Shown: positions 1-8,740, numbered from the stretch's first letter. The stretch: 53,712 bases of DNA from Oscillospiraceae bacterium (GCA_009777235.1 WRMH01000019.1:1-53712); one strand, 5' to 3'. The notes: generated by a model from the letters alone, not told the origin. Translations and numbers: made by a program.

Positions 1-124
<124 letters not shown>

Positions 125-174
125 TATTCCTTATACCCGCTTGCGCTCAAGCGATAGCAGCGCGAAAGGCGATT

Positions 175-378
175 ATGGCTCAATCTGTTACTCGTGCGCT
201 TACATTGGCGGCTAAGTTGGAACGTGCGGAATATTTTGTTTTCTTTAAGAAAGTACAGATTAAATTATTGATTGACGCGGGAGAAAAAGAAAAAGCAAAG
301 CTTGAATTTGCCGATTGGGACGAAATAATACCCGATGATGAGGATTTCAAAAAATTAAAGAGCATGGTAAGTGCGTAG
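175..378 (+). CDS. Hypothetical protein, probable 3' part of a truncated gene
   Basis: A 67-residue frame, lysine- and glutamate-rich and acidic near its C-terminus (IIPDDEDF). I do not recognise a family. The frame stays open upstream of the ATG, without a stop, back into the poly-G artefact, and the in-frame codons there (VFLIPACAQAIAARK) look like coding sequence. The ATG at 175 has no convincing Shine-Dalgarno sequence. The simplest reading is that this is the C-terminal piece of a longer protein whose 5' end was lost at the contig edge. It lies 78 bp upstream of smpB on the same strand. Confidence 0.45.
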   Translation: MAQSVTRALTLAAKLERAEYFVFFKKVQIKLLIDAGEKEKAKLEFADWDEIIPDDEDFKKLKSMVSA

Positions 379-456
379 TTCAACACGCATTGCGCGAGCG
401 GATTTACAGTGATGATTTGATAAGAAGCAAAAGCGGAGCGAAGGAGGGCGGCAGCA

Positions 457-921
457 GTGCCGAAAGCATCAGGCGTCAAGATAGTGGCGCAAAACAAAAA
501 AGCATACCACGAGTATCACATACTCGAAAAATATGAAGCCGGTCTCGAGCTGTTTGGGACGGAAGTCAAGTCTGTGCGGCAAGGCGGCGTAAATCTCAAA
601 GAATCGTTTTGCATGGTCAAAGACGGGGAACTTTTTGCGCGGGGAATGCATATCAGCCCATACGAAAAGGGGAATATATTTAACAAAGACCCGCTGCGCC
701 CAAAGCGTCTGCTCATGCATAAGCGCGAAATCAGCCGGCTTTATGCGAAAATTAAGCAAGAGGGCTTGACAATCATACCGCTTTCGGTGTATCTTAAGAA
801 TTCGCTCGTAAAGATTGAAATCGGTTTGGCTCGCGGAAAAAAGCTACACGACAAACGCGACGCCGCCGCAGAGAAATCTTCGGAGCGCGAAATGGAAAGG
901 AGGCTAAAGGAAAGGGGATAG
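457..921 (+). CDS. smpB: SsrA-binding protein SmpB
   Basis: A 154-residue protein of the normal SmpB length. It binds the tRNA-like domain of tmRNA and brings it with EF-Tu to stalled ribosomes for trans-translation. The family signature is clear: N-terminal KKAYHEYHILEKYEAG, the GTEVKSVRQG and NLKESF segments of the beta-barrel, the GLTIIPLSVYLK strand, and the basic C-terminal tail with GLARGKKLHDKR that becomes helical in the ribosomal A site. The start is GTG at 457, chosen because AAGGAGG at 441-447 lies at good spacing. Its RNA partner ssrA begins 80 bp downstream on the same strand, a common arrangement in Bacillota. Confidence 0.97.
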   Translation: MPKASGVKIVAQNKKAYHEYHILEKYEAGLELFGTEVKSVRQGGVNLKESFCMVKDGELFARGMHISPYEKGNIFNKDPLRPKRLLMHKREISRLYAKIKQEGLTIIPLSVYLKNSLVKIEIGLARGKKLHDKRDAAAEKSSEREMERRLKERG

Positions 922-1001
922 ACAGACGATAATATGTAATGGCCGCAAAATGCGCTATGGCGCGTTTAGGTTGAGGCATTACGGCGCGAAGCGCAACGGA
1001 T

Positions 1002-1422
1002 GGGACTGTAAGGGTTTCGACGGGGGTGCGGAGGCGTAAATAGCGGGCGGAGGTGCATCCTCCTAAAAAGGCAAAACTTATAAATTAAAGAACGACGATA
1101 ACGTAGTTCTGGCCGCCGCTTGAGGCAGCCCGTCCTCCCCGGAAGGTCCGCGAGCCGGGAGCAGGCGCGAAAGCGCCCGAGGGCGTTGATTAGCGGAGAA
1201 CGTGAGTGCGGTAAGCTTTGCCCGCGCCATGAACAATGAAGCTACCGGATCGTGAACGCTTGACGGATTGCGCCGCGGTTCGGGAAACAGGTTTCTCTGA
1301 CGGAAGCAAGCTTCTTAATGAAAACGGCTTTCTTGACGAGAACCTAAAATAACCGTCTGCGCCCGGAGAATTTTACGGCAAAACGCTTTCGGACGCGGGT
1401 TCAACTCCCGCCAGTTCCACCA
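1002..1422 (+). ncRNA. ssrA: tmRNA (ssrA)
   Basis: One-piece transfer-messenger RNA. The 5' end GGGACUG (1002-1008) pairs with CAGUUCC (1412-1418) to form the acceptor stem, followed by A and an encoded CCA (1420-1422). The T-arm motif GGGTTCAACTCCC lies at 1397-1410. The tag reading frame starts at resume codon GGC (1070-1072) and ends at TGA (1121-1123). The predicted proteolysis tag is GKTYKLKNDDNVVLAAA, starting GKT like that of Bacillus subtilis and ending in a hydrophobic degron. The rest should fold into pseudoknots. About 420 nt is longer than the usual ~360 nt. Confidence 0.95.
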
Positions 1423-1468
1423 TCATGATGTCAAGCTCACGCTCCGACTATTTTGATATATAAGCTAC

Positions 1469-1568
1469 GGTCATAAAATCATTCCTCCCCGATCAGTTGC
1501 GTTCATCCATGCGCAAACGATCGGACGCTCCGCATCCATGCTCCGCTCTCGGAATGATTTTTATGCCC
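1469..1568 (-). repeat. Family-1 100-bp palindromic element, copy A (inverted)
   Basis: Begins GGTCATAAAATCATTCC and ends GGAATGATTTTTATGCCC, an imperfect terminal inverted repeat of about 17 bp. The body matches the reverse complement of the copy at 36529-36628, including the segment around GACGCTCCGCATCCATGC. It lies 46 bp after the tmRNA CCA. Open frames across it are by-products of the repeat. Confidence 0.85.
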
Positions 1569-1590
1569 GCTCTGACTATTATCACCACAC

Positions 1591-1624
1591 GCCAAAAGCC
1601 CCTTGAACAAGAGGGGCTTTTGGC
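1591..1624 (+). terminator. Rho-independent-like hairpin after ssrA
   Basis: Arms GCCAAAAGCCCC and GGGGCTTTTGGC form a 12-bp perfect stem around a short loop. The T-run is inside the stem rather than after it, so it could act in either direction. It lies between ssrA and the convergent DUF4214 gene. Confidence 0.5.
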
Positions 1625-1744
1625 CAATGAAAGGGACAAGAAGATGTTGGGCGCGTCGGCGGCAGGGATATTTGCCTTTGGAGAGGAATATTGTTTGCCG
1701 CCGCCCTTATAAACGCTAAAGGGATGCGCCCGCCCAAACATTCA

Positions 1745-4700
1745 TCAGAAGTTGACCGCTGCCGTGTTGTAGACTACAAAGCCGTGCGCCTCGCAAAACA
1801 GCTCAAACTCCAAAGAGCCGGCAAAGCCGTGGAATATCAGCACGCGGTCGCCGTGCGAGTTTAGCGCGGCGAGCCAGTAGGCATACCCGCCCGCGTCGGG
1901 CTCACGCCCAAAGAACGCCATGTATAAGTATTCTATAAACTCTTCGTTGTTTAAGTTCTTCTCGTTCATCTCCGCGCTGAACACAAAGCCGTAGACAACC
2001 TGCGCCGCGCTAAGCGAGCCGTCGAGAAGCCCGGTCATCCAATAGTCATATCCGGCCTCGTCCGGTTCACGTCCCAGGGCGTTGAGATAGAGGTTTGTCG
2101 AGAATGATGCGGGGGTAAACGGCGCGGGGGTCGGTTTGATGTCAGGCGCCGGTTTTGACTCTGACGGCTGCTGCGGCGGGATGATTACCTCTTCCGCTGC
2201 CGTATGGTTTATGGTAAGGGATAAAGTTTCTGTGTCGGCCGGAGTTCCGACGCCCTTAGAAAGCGTGACAGTAAAGGTGTAAGAACCGTCAACGCCGTCG
2301 CCAGCTTCAAACTCTGATTCCGCTTGCGCAGCCGTGAAGAGCACTGGATTGACCACAAAGCCTACGCCGTCTAATTCCAATTCGCCGATAATTGCCTCAA
2401 CCGCCGCTTTAGCCTCTTCTTCGCTGCCTACGTCAGCTTGGTCGGCTTCGTATGTCTCATCCTCGACCAAATCTTTTGCGGCGGCGATGGCGGCATTGTC
2501 TGCGTCGGCGGGGTCTGTCACTGTCAGTGTATAGCTTGCGCTTGCACCTGCGTAGGTCGTGTCAGCGGCGATACTTGCCGTGATGGTGACTGTGCCCGCG
2601 CTGACTATCGTCACTTCACCTGCGGTGTCAACTGCTGCTATGCCCGGAGTGCTGCTCGAGTAGGTTATAGTTCCCGTGGAGGCGGCCTGACTTTTTGTCA
2701 ACGCGTTGGTAAAGTTATCGTCGCCTAAGTCTTTATCCACATGGCTTTCTGCGAACGAGAGCGTTTGCGCCTCCAAATCCGTGTGCAGGAATGTCGCCAC
2801 TATCGTGATCACGCCGTCTACCGCGTCACTTGCGTTTACGGTATAGGTTTGCGATGTGTGCACTGGGTCTGTACCCGCCGTTGTCAGGTTGACAAGCCCT
2901 GTGCCGCCCGTGAACGATAGTGTGTTCGTTGTTGTAGGATCGCCGCCGTCATCGGTTTCGCCGAGGACATAACTTAGCGTTATAATGTCGCCCGCACGTC
3001 CGGTGGTTGCTGAAAGCTCTACTCCTTCGTCGTCTTCACCCATGTCGATATTGCTTATGGTGATGTTGTACGGAACAACACCGCCTGCCAGCGTTGCGAT
3101 CACATTGCCTGTGGCGTCTGCGCGGGTGATGACGCAGGTGATGGTCTTGCCGACGTCCGCGGCTTTTATGGCGTAGCTTGAGCTTGTTTCCCCGCTGATA
3201 TTCACGCCGCCTGCCTGCCACTGATAGCTAAACGTGCCGCTGCCGCCTGTAATAGATGTTGTAACTGCCAAGAGCGTCTGCCCTATGGCGTTTGTGCCTG
3301 TGATAGAAGCCATGCCGCCGAGAGCGGGGAGCGTGACATTAACCGTGGCTACGCGTGACGTAACGTCCGCCGCGCCTGTCGCGCTGACCACGCAGTAGTA
3401 ATAGTATGGACTGCCCGACTCCGTAAGCGTTGTGGGTATGGTGAGCGTTGCCGTGTTCGCGCCGCCTGTTGACCCTAGAGATGTACCGCCCGTGTTGGTT
3501 GCCGTCCCGTTTATGTACCACTGGTAAGTTGCCGTTCCGCTCGGGGATACGCTTGCCGCCACGGTCAGGGTTTGCGTTATGGCGCCCTGCGTGACGTTGG
3601 TAGTTGCCGCCGGTTGTGTAGTTATGTTGATAAGCGTCGGCCGCGTGATGGTCATGGTGTAGATATTCGTCACAGTCCCGCTTTCCGATACGACCTTTAC
3701 ATACGCCACATTTGCACCAACACTGAGAGCAAACTCCGTGACATCCTCGCCTGTCAGTTCTGTCGTGGTACAGGCGGCATCCGCCCAATAGGTGGCGGTA
3801 GCGTCTGTCGTCCAGCCTTCGCTGACTGTCGCCGTGATGTCTACCGTTCCCGTATCGTATGCTTCGGTCGAGGTAATCGTGCCTGCGTTATCGGTTATAT
3901 CGCTTATATCCGGCGTTGTCAGTCCGTCTACGGCTGTCACAAGCGCCTGTATGCTTACAATGGTGCCGTTGTTTGTAAGTCTGCTGGTATCATTATGGTG
4001 ATTGATGATATCCATAATGGTTCCGCCGTCAAGTAATATTGTACCGTTATTTGTAATCGCACCATAGCTGCCTTCGTACTGGGTGTTTGTAGTCATGTTT
4101 CCGCCGCTGAGTAATATTGTACCGTTATTTACGAGCGAAGCGCTGGTTCCTAGTTGATGTATTATACCTTCATTGGTGATTGTAACGCCTGTATTAACGG
4201 TATATGTTCTGTTCGAACTAAGAGTAAGCGTGCCATCTTTCGTAATGGTTACATTATCTGCAATTCTCATGTCAGTGTTTACGGTTACGGAGCCTGTTAT
4301 TTTGATATCTCTTTCACCAATACTGTCGCCTTCAGGAATCCTAAATAAAGTATTAACTCCCTGACTCGCAAGAAAAGGAAATGTGACGTTTTTCATATCA
4401 AGAGACGAATTGGCCTTTTCAAGAACTATCGTAGCCCCGCCGCTTGCGGTTGAATAAATAGTTCCGTCCTCGATTGTAAGCGTTTTATTGTCGCCCGTTA
4501 AATAAAAAATGTCTGCAGATCCTCTAACAGTTCCGCCTTTGACAGTTATATTCCCGGCACCGCGAACCGCTGTGGAGAGCGAGCCTTCTACTTGTTCAAT
4601 TGCGCCTCCGTTTATAACAATATCAACACCGCTTGTAGTCCCGGCGGCAAAGAGTGCAGCAGAGGTCCAGTCGGGTGTTACATCTAAGCCACTTGTTCCT

Positions 4701-5146
4701 GTATTGAAAATAAGACCGCCATTAAAATTAAATGTGCCGGCCGCGGAATTGTCGCTCGGTATAAGGCTGACAAGCTGTGCGTAGCTGGCAGTGGTTTTAC
4801 TATAGCTCGCGTCCCAATTCACAACGGTATCGGCATCTGTCATAGAAATGGAGATTGGATTGCCGTTCGCTATGGGGATTCCGCCGTCGGTTATGTAGAT
4901 TTCCGCGCCATTCGGAACATTAAGCGTTCCGCTTGAAGTGCTTGTAAGGATTACCGTGTCGCCGCTTGCTACGGATATCGAACTTCCGGCACCACTCCAA
5001 GTGTGTTCATCCGCCCTTGCCGTCAGCGGCGCGATGAAGCCGCCGGGTATGAATGTTAGCACCATTGCTATGGTCAGTAGTGTTGCCAGTATGGCGCGCA
5101 ATCCTTGACGCGCCGTTTCTGTGGATAAGCGTGTTTTTGTGTTCAT
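1745..5146 (-). CDS. Large secreted surface protein with Ig-like domains and C-terminal DUF4214
   Basis: A 1133-residue protein with an N-terminal signal peptide (basic start, hydrophobic core LLTIAMVLTFIPG, likely cleavage after TARA). Residues ~60-400 are a low-complexity beta-rich region with repeats of the type NNGTILLDGG, as in beta-helix adhesins. Next comes a cadherin-like sandwich ending IYTMTITRP (~410-500). Two Ig-like modules follow, with the cores TYQWYING and SYQWQAGG, then a Big_2-like module ending ASYTLTVTD. The last ~110 residues are a DUF4214 repeat pair (YLNALGREPDEAGYDYW and YMAFFGREPDAGGYAYW). The start has RBS AGGAGG at ideal distance. It is probably a cell-surface or released adhesin. 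A smaller DUF4214 relative lies at 26948-28120. Confidence 0.85.
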   Translation of the reverse strand: MNTKTRLSTETARQGLRAILATLLTIAMVLTFIPGGFIAPLTARADEHTWSGAGSSISVASGDTVILTSTSSGTLNVPNGAEIYITDGGIPIANGNPISISMTDADTVVNWDASYSKTTASYAQLVSLIPSDNSAAGTFNFNGGLIFNTGTSGLDVTPDWTSAALFAAGTTSGVDIVINGGAIEQVEGSLSTAVRGAGNITVKGGTVRGSADIFYLTGDNKTLTIEDGTIYSTASGGATIVLEKANSSLDMKNVTFPFLASQGVNTLFRIPEGDSIGERDIKITGSVTVNTDMRIADNVTITKDGTLTLSSNRTYTVNTGVTITNEGIIHQLGTSASLVNNGTILLSGGNMTTNTQYEGSYGAITNNGTILLDGGTIMDIINHHNDTSRLTNNGTIVSIQALVTAVDGLTTPDISDITDNAGTITSTEAYDTGTVDITATVSEGWTTDATATYWADAACTTTELTGEDVTEFALSVGANVAYVKVVSESGTVTNIYTMTITRPTLINITTQPAATTNVTQGAITQTLTVAASVSPSGTATYQWYINGTATNTGGTSLGSTGGANTATLTIPTTLTESGSPYYYYCVVSATGAADVTSRVATVNVTLPALGGMASITGTNAIGQTLLAVTTSITGGSGTFSYQWQAGGVNISGETSSSYAIKAADVGKTITCVITRADATGNVIATLAGGVVPYNITISNIDMGEDDEGVELSATTGRAGDIITLSYVLGETDDGGDPTTTNTLSFTGGTGLVNLTTAGTDPVHTSQTYTVNASDAVDGVITIVATFLHTDLEAQTLSFAESHVDKDLGDDNFTNALTKSQAASTGTITYSSSTPGIAAVDTAGEVTIVSAGTVTITASIAADTTYAGASASYTLTVTDPADADNAAIAAAKDLVEDETYEADQADVGSEEEAKAAVEAIIGELELDGVGFVVNPVLFTAAQAESEFEAGDGVDGSYTFTVTLSKGVGTPADTETLSLTINHTAAEEVIIPPQQPSESKPAPDIKPTPAPFTPASFSTNLYLNALGREPDEAGYDYWMTGLLDGSLSAAQVVYGFVFSAEMNEKNLNNEEFIEYLYMAFFGREPDAGGYAYWLAALNSHGDRVLIFHGFAGSLEFELFCEAHGFVVYNTAAVNF

Positions 5147-5480
5147 TTTGTTCTCCTCCTAAATTTGTTTGTCGGGTTATGCCGATTTTTTGTTATGCGG
5201 GGTGCGGGTGAGTGCGGTGGTGAGGCGTCGGTGGGCGCACCTCGGTATGAGGTGTTCCCCGCTGCGCGAGCGTCGGGGCGCCGAGTGCCGACGGTGCGTT
5301 CGCCGACGGCGAGGACAAAACGCAAAAAAGCGGGTCTCCCCTCGGCAAGGGAATAACCGCCTGGTGGTTTATGTGAAATTTGACGCGCAGATATGCGTAT
5401 AGCCGGATGCTTAGGTCATCACAGTGCGCAGTGCGCTGGTCAGCGCACGGGTCGGCGCACGGAAAGAAAACGGTATTATC

Positions 5481-5578
<98 letters not shown>

Positions 5579-5647
5579 TCAATTATAGCATATTCCGGCA
5601 TAATTTGCAACCTTTGTCGTTTCTTTTTTGCGGATTTGTTTGTTTAT

Positions 5648-5669
5648 ATTGCGAGCGTATGCTCGCAAT
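5648..5669. repeat. 22-bp perfect palindrome, relic of family-3 element ends
   Basis: ATTGCGAGCGT followed by its exact reverse complement. The same sequence forms the terminal arm of the family-3 element at 30941-31191, and both are followed by a similar GAACTAAA flank. It looks like an element reduced to its two fused ends. Confidence 0.55.
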
Positions 5670-5969
5670 ACGAACTAAATACAAACGTAGCTTATTATGG
5701 CACATTGCCGCGAAATTGTCAAACTATTTTTTGAGAGTGTGTTTTTTGAGGAGGGGGCGCAGGGGCGTGCGCAGTTTACATAATACTCGCTTTTTTATGA
5801 GAGAAACGCAGCATTTGCAAGCGTTTGAGGAATTCTTTAATTTTAAAAGAATTCCTCTTTGTGACTGTTTGCGTTGAGAGAGGATTTAGGGGTTGTAAAG
5901 GGCTTTTTGAGAGGCGGTGTGGTGTTTTGCAGTGGTGATTACTTTTTTGCGATTGTGATGATTTTGTTA

Positions 5970-5998
5970 TTGACAGAATATTACTAATTTGTTATAAT
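5970..5998 (+). promoter_or_regulatory. Sigma-A promoter of the XRE gene
   Basis: Consensus TTGACA at 5970-5975 and TATAAT at 5993-5998 with a 17-bp spacer, about 100 bp upstream of the XRE start. Confidence 0.8.
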
Positions 5999-6101
5999 AA
6001 TGCCGAGGGATGACATTTTGTCAAAACCACAAAAAAGACACCGTCTTTCGAAATCGAACAGGCAGAACGGTTATTAGCCGACCATTTGGAAAGGAATAAA
6101 G

Positions 6102-6398
6102 ATGAAAAGTATAAATAATACAAACTACACCACATTTAGCGACCTCTGGAACGACCCCGAATTGCTCGCCGATGACGAGAAAAGCCGTATAGATTTTGAA
6201 GTGGCACTCATTGGTAAGCTCATTGAAGCGAGAGAATCAAAAGGACTGACGCAGAAAGCTCTCGCAGAACAAGCGGGTATTAAGCAATCAGCGGTAGCAA
6301 GGCTCGAGAACATGAAAGCAACGCCGCAGATTGACACGCTTTTTAAGATACTTAAACCATTGGGCTACACATTAGAAATCGTTCCGTTGCACCAATAA
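6102..6398 (+). CDS. XRE/HigA-type helix-turn-helix protein (orphan antitoxin-like)
   Basis: A 98-residue protein. The N-terminal ~35 residues (TFSDLWNDPELLADDEKSRI) resemble the lead segment of HigA-type antitoxins. Residues ~45-92 form an HTH_3 domain with GLTQKALAEQAGIKQSAVARLE as the DNA-binding helices. Such proteins usually sit downstream of a RelE/HigB-type toxin, but only ~100 bp separate the promoter from this ATG, too little for a toxin. RBS GGAAAGG lies a few bases upstream. A short frame (KTTKKTPSFEIEQAERLLAD...) overlaps the start in another frame and has no normal start codon. Role inferred: autoregulator or solitary antitoxin. Confidence 0.85.
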   Translation: MKSINNTNYTTFSDLWNDPELLADDEKSRIDFEVALIGKLIEARESKGLTQKALAEQAGIKQSAVARLENMKATPQIDTLFKILKPLGYTLEIVPLHQ

Positions 6399-6490
6399 TG
6401 CTTTCCGTTGATATAAAGCCGCTTGGCAAAGTCAATGCTTGTTTTGTATAACCCGTAACAGCCGTCGGAGTCGGGCAGCAGAGTTGTCAT
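6365..6490 (-). pseudogene. Truncated ORF coupled to pyrF (ATGA overlap)
   Basis: A 41-residue minus-strand frame starts at ATG 6490 inside the pyrF stop codon (ATGA overlap), the usual sign of translational coupling. It reads MTTLLPDSDGCYGLYKTSI and continues FAKRLYINGKHYW, then runs into the antisense of the XRE gene and stops. I do not recognise the family. The likely reading is the 5' stub of the original gene downstream of pyrF, cut off when the XRE module arrived. It could also be chance. Confidence 0.3.
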
Positions 6491-7413
6491 TTTAGCGCGT
6501 TTCGCAGCTCATCGCGCATTTTCAGTGCGGCTTTGCGGGCGGCGTCCACATAATGGATGCCGCTTTCATTTGATGTTTTCCACGCCGCGATAATGGAGCG
6601 CGACGAATTTACGATAGCTCCGCGCCCGTTTTCGCAAAAAGCATATGCCGCGTCGGCGGCGCTTCCGCCTTGCGCTCCGTATCCCGGCACGAGAAAGAAA
6701 GTGCGCTTCAAATGCTCGCGCAAAAATTTCATTTCATCAGGATATGTCGCTCCGACGACCGCCCCGACGCGGGTATATCCATATTCGCCCTGAGTATCGG
6801 CAGAGATTTCTTCCATAAGCTCGCCCACGGCGGTATAAAGGGTTTTGCTCTGCTCACCTGAAAGGAGCTTGTCTTGCAGCTCGCCCGCCGACGGATTTGA
6901 CGTTTTTACGAGAGCGAACACAGCTTTGTCAAATCTGATGGCAGTATCAATAAACGGCAAGATGCCGTCAGAGCCGAGATAGGCGTTTACCGTGAGCGCG
7001 TCGGCGTCATATGGCATAAATTCGGCGCTGCCTATTTTTACCGAGCCAAGATAAGCCGCGCTGTAAGCCGCCGCCGTGCTGCCGATGTCGTTTCTTTTGG
7101 CGTCAATGATCACGTACATACCCTTTGACTTGGCATAATCGCAGGTCATTTTGAGCGCCAGCGCCCCGTGATGTCCGAGTGCCTCATAATACGCGGACTG
7201 TGGCTTTACGGCGGGAACAATGTCGCATAGGCCGCTTATGAGGTTTATGTTAAACTCAATCACGGCGCGGGAAGCCGCTTCGGGGGTCTCGCCAAATTCG
7301 GCAAAATACTTGTCAATTATCTGCGGTGGGATATGCGCCAGATCGGGGTCAAGACCGACGACCGCCGGGTTTTTCAGCTCATCAATTTTCTGCTGCAATA
7401 AAGCAAATGACAT
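6487..7413 (-). CDS. pyrF: Orotidine 5'-phosphate decarboxylase
   Basis: A 308-residue enzyme that decarboxylates OMP to UMP, the last step of de novo pyrimidine synthesis. The length and the motif DAKRNDIGSTAAAY (catalytic Asp-Lys-Asp array) place it in the longer subfamily 2 of OMP decarboxylases. Further family segments are VVGLDPDLAHIP at the N-terminus, VKPQSAYYEALG, and the phosphate loop VPGYGAQGG near residue 240. RBS AGGAGG lies just upstream of the ATG. No other pyr genes are adjacent. It is convergent with the XRE gene, and an ATGA-coupled ORF stub follows it. Confidence 0.95.
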   Translation of the reverse strand: MSFALLQQKIDELKNPAVVGLDPDLAHIPPQIIDKYFAEFGETPEAASRAVIEFNINLISGLCDIVPAVKPQSAYYEALGHHGALALKMTCDYAKSKGMYVIIDAKRNDIGSTAAAYSAAYLGSVKIGSAEFMPYDADALTVNAYLGSDGILPFIDTAIRFDKAVFALVKTSNPSAGELQDKLLSGEQSKTLYTAVGELMEEISADTQGEYGYTRVGAVVGATYPDEMKFLREHLKRTFFLVPGYGAQGGSAADAAYAFCENGRGAIVNSSRSIIAAWKTSNESGIHYVDAARKAALKMRDELRNALK

Positions 7414-7464
7414 GGAAAATCCTCCTGTTTGTTGATTTGTCTACCGGGCGGCGGGCGGCGCAAT

Positions 7465-8520
7465 TTACGCAACGCCGCCTGCGTCCGTGTTTTTCCTCCG
7501 ATATTTCTGTCCGGGGGCGTTCGGTGTTTGAGGCAGAGTCATTTCAATTAACCCGGCTTCAAGCGCGGGGTGTAAATAATTCTCGCGGAATGTTGGGCGG
7601 TGTTTAAGGTTTAGCAGTTTCATGAGTTCTGCGGCGGAGAGTGTTTGTGCGGCGAGAATATTCAAAAGCCGCTTAACTCGGTCGGAAATTTGATCGCTTG
7701 CTTGGTCGGCGTCTTGGTCGGTCGCTTGGTCGGAGCTTTGGTTTGTTACGGCGTCCTTTGCGTATTTTTCGAGCGAGTCCAATATGGCTTGCAGAATAAA
7801 ACGCACAAACACCGTGCAGTCATCGGCGTTGTTCGAGCTGCCGAGAGTGGCGTAATATTCCTGCTGACGTTCGTGTATGAGCGTTTCTACGGGCAGCCAC
7901 GCGAAAATCTTTTTCCATTGATAGAGCAGCAATGTCTGCCACATTCTGCCCATGCGTCCGTTGCCGTCCGGAAAAGGATGGATAATCTCGAACTCATAAT
8001 GAAACACGCAGCTTTTAACAAGCGGGTGAACAGCCGCGCCCTTTACCCAACGAAGCAAGTCCGCCATCAACCCCGAAACATTGTCGGCAGGCGGCGCGAT
8101 ATGTATGACTTCTTTACCGCGAACGACACCGATGCGGCCTGTACGGAACTGCCCGGGAGCTTTTATCAAGTCCTTCATAAGAATTTGGTGTGCGGCAAGC
8201 AAGTCCATAACGTCATATGGGTCAAATTCAAGCAAACGATTATATACTTCAAAGGCATTTTGCGCCTCGCAAATATCCTGTCTGGGGGCAAGGACGCGCT
8301 TTCCTTCAAAGAGTGCCGTTATCTGCTCTAATGAAAGTGTATTGTTTTCGATCGCAAGCGACGATTGTATGCTGCGCAGACGGTTCCGCTTGCGCAGCTT
8401 GGGGTTTTGCTCCATACCGCTTCGAATACTCAGCACGTCCACGAGGGCGGCAATCTGCGCGACTAAGTTCAAGATTTGGTCGGTTATGGTATATTTTGGC
8501 TTATACAGGAAGTCGCTCAA
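7465..8520 (-). CDS. Fic-family AMP-transferase, self-inhibited class
   Basis: A 351-residue Fic protein. The catalytic motif HPFPDGNGRMGR (H181 onward) is complete, so it should transfer AMP from ATP to a hydroxyl of a target protein. An N-terminal inhibitory helix carries S54-L-A-I-E58-N59, which fits the (S/T)xxxE(G/N) motif that blocks ATP binding in class II Fic proteins. Residues ~260-285 are an unusual DQ-rich linker (SDQATDQDADQASDQISD), followed by a winged-helix-like C-terminus (LLNILAAQTLSAAELMKLLNL). The frame starts at TTG 8520, with GAGGTG a few bases upstream as the only SD candidate. Target unknown. No antitoxin gene is adjacent, consistent with intramolecular inhibition. Confidence 0.92.
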   Translation of the reverse strand: MSDFLYKPKYTITDQILNLVAQIAALVDVLSIRSGMEQNPKLRKRNRLRSIQSSLAIENNTLSLEQITALFEGKRVLAPRQDICEAQNAFEVYNRLLEFDPYDVMDLLAAHQILMKDLIKAPGQFRTGRIGVVRGKEVIHIAPPADNVSGLMADLLRWVKGAAVHPLVKSCVFHYEFEIIHPFPDGNGRMGRMWQTLLLYQWKKIFAWLPVETLIHERQQEYYATLGSSNNADDCTVFVRFILQAILDSLEKYAKDAVTNQSSDQATDQDADQASDQISDRVKRLLNILAAQTLSAAELMKLLNLKHRPTFRENYLHPALEAGLIEMTLPQTPNAPGQKYRRKNTDAGGVA

Positions 8521-8596
8521 CCTTTAAGCACCTCGTACTATAGTATTTGCGGGGGTATTTCTTTCTTTATTGAAGTTGCGCAAAAAACGCCATGTT

Positions 8597-8624
8597 TTTA
8601 TATCGTGTCATTTATATCGTGTCA
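8597..8624. repeat. 14-bp perfect direct repeat upstream of fic and flagellin genes
   Basis: TTTATATCGTGTCA occurs twice head to tail, followed by TTTGACAGTGTGA. It lies in the divergent region between the fic and flagellin genes and could be a tandem operator. No regulator is assigned. Confidence 0.5.
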
Positions 8625-8710
8625 TTTGACAGTGTGAAACCGGCACTATTGTATCATGTTTGGGTGTAAGAATAAATTAAAAACGATTAAAACTCAAAAA
8701 ATTCTTTTGC

Positions 8711-8740
8711 TTGACAAGCATGGAGGCATGGGAGTATAAT
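8711..8740 (+). promoter_or_regulatory. Flagellin promoter
   Basis: TTGACA (8711-8716) and TATAAT (8735-8740), 18-bp spacer: a sigma-A promoter, not a sigma-D/sigma-28 flagellar promoter. The expected transcript start is just before TGTTACGGATAATA (8746-8759), a 14-mer shared with the leader of the C39-like peptidase gene. Confidence 0.8.

Noticed and set aside
1493..1741. 82-codon minus-strand frame next to the tmRNA
   Set aside because: It lies across the family-1 palindromic element and has no RBS.
3572..4036. Plus-strand frames within the giant DUF4214 gene
   Set aside because: They are antisense shadows of a repetitive Thr/Val-rich coding region.
8711..8740. Sigma-28 flagellar promoter for flagellin
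   Set aside because: The boxes are TTGACA/TATAAT; no TAAA-N15-GCCGATAA pattern is present.
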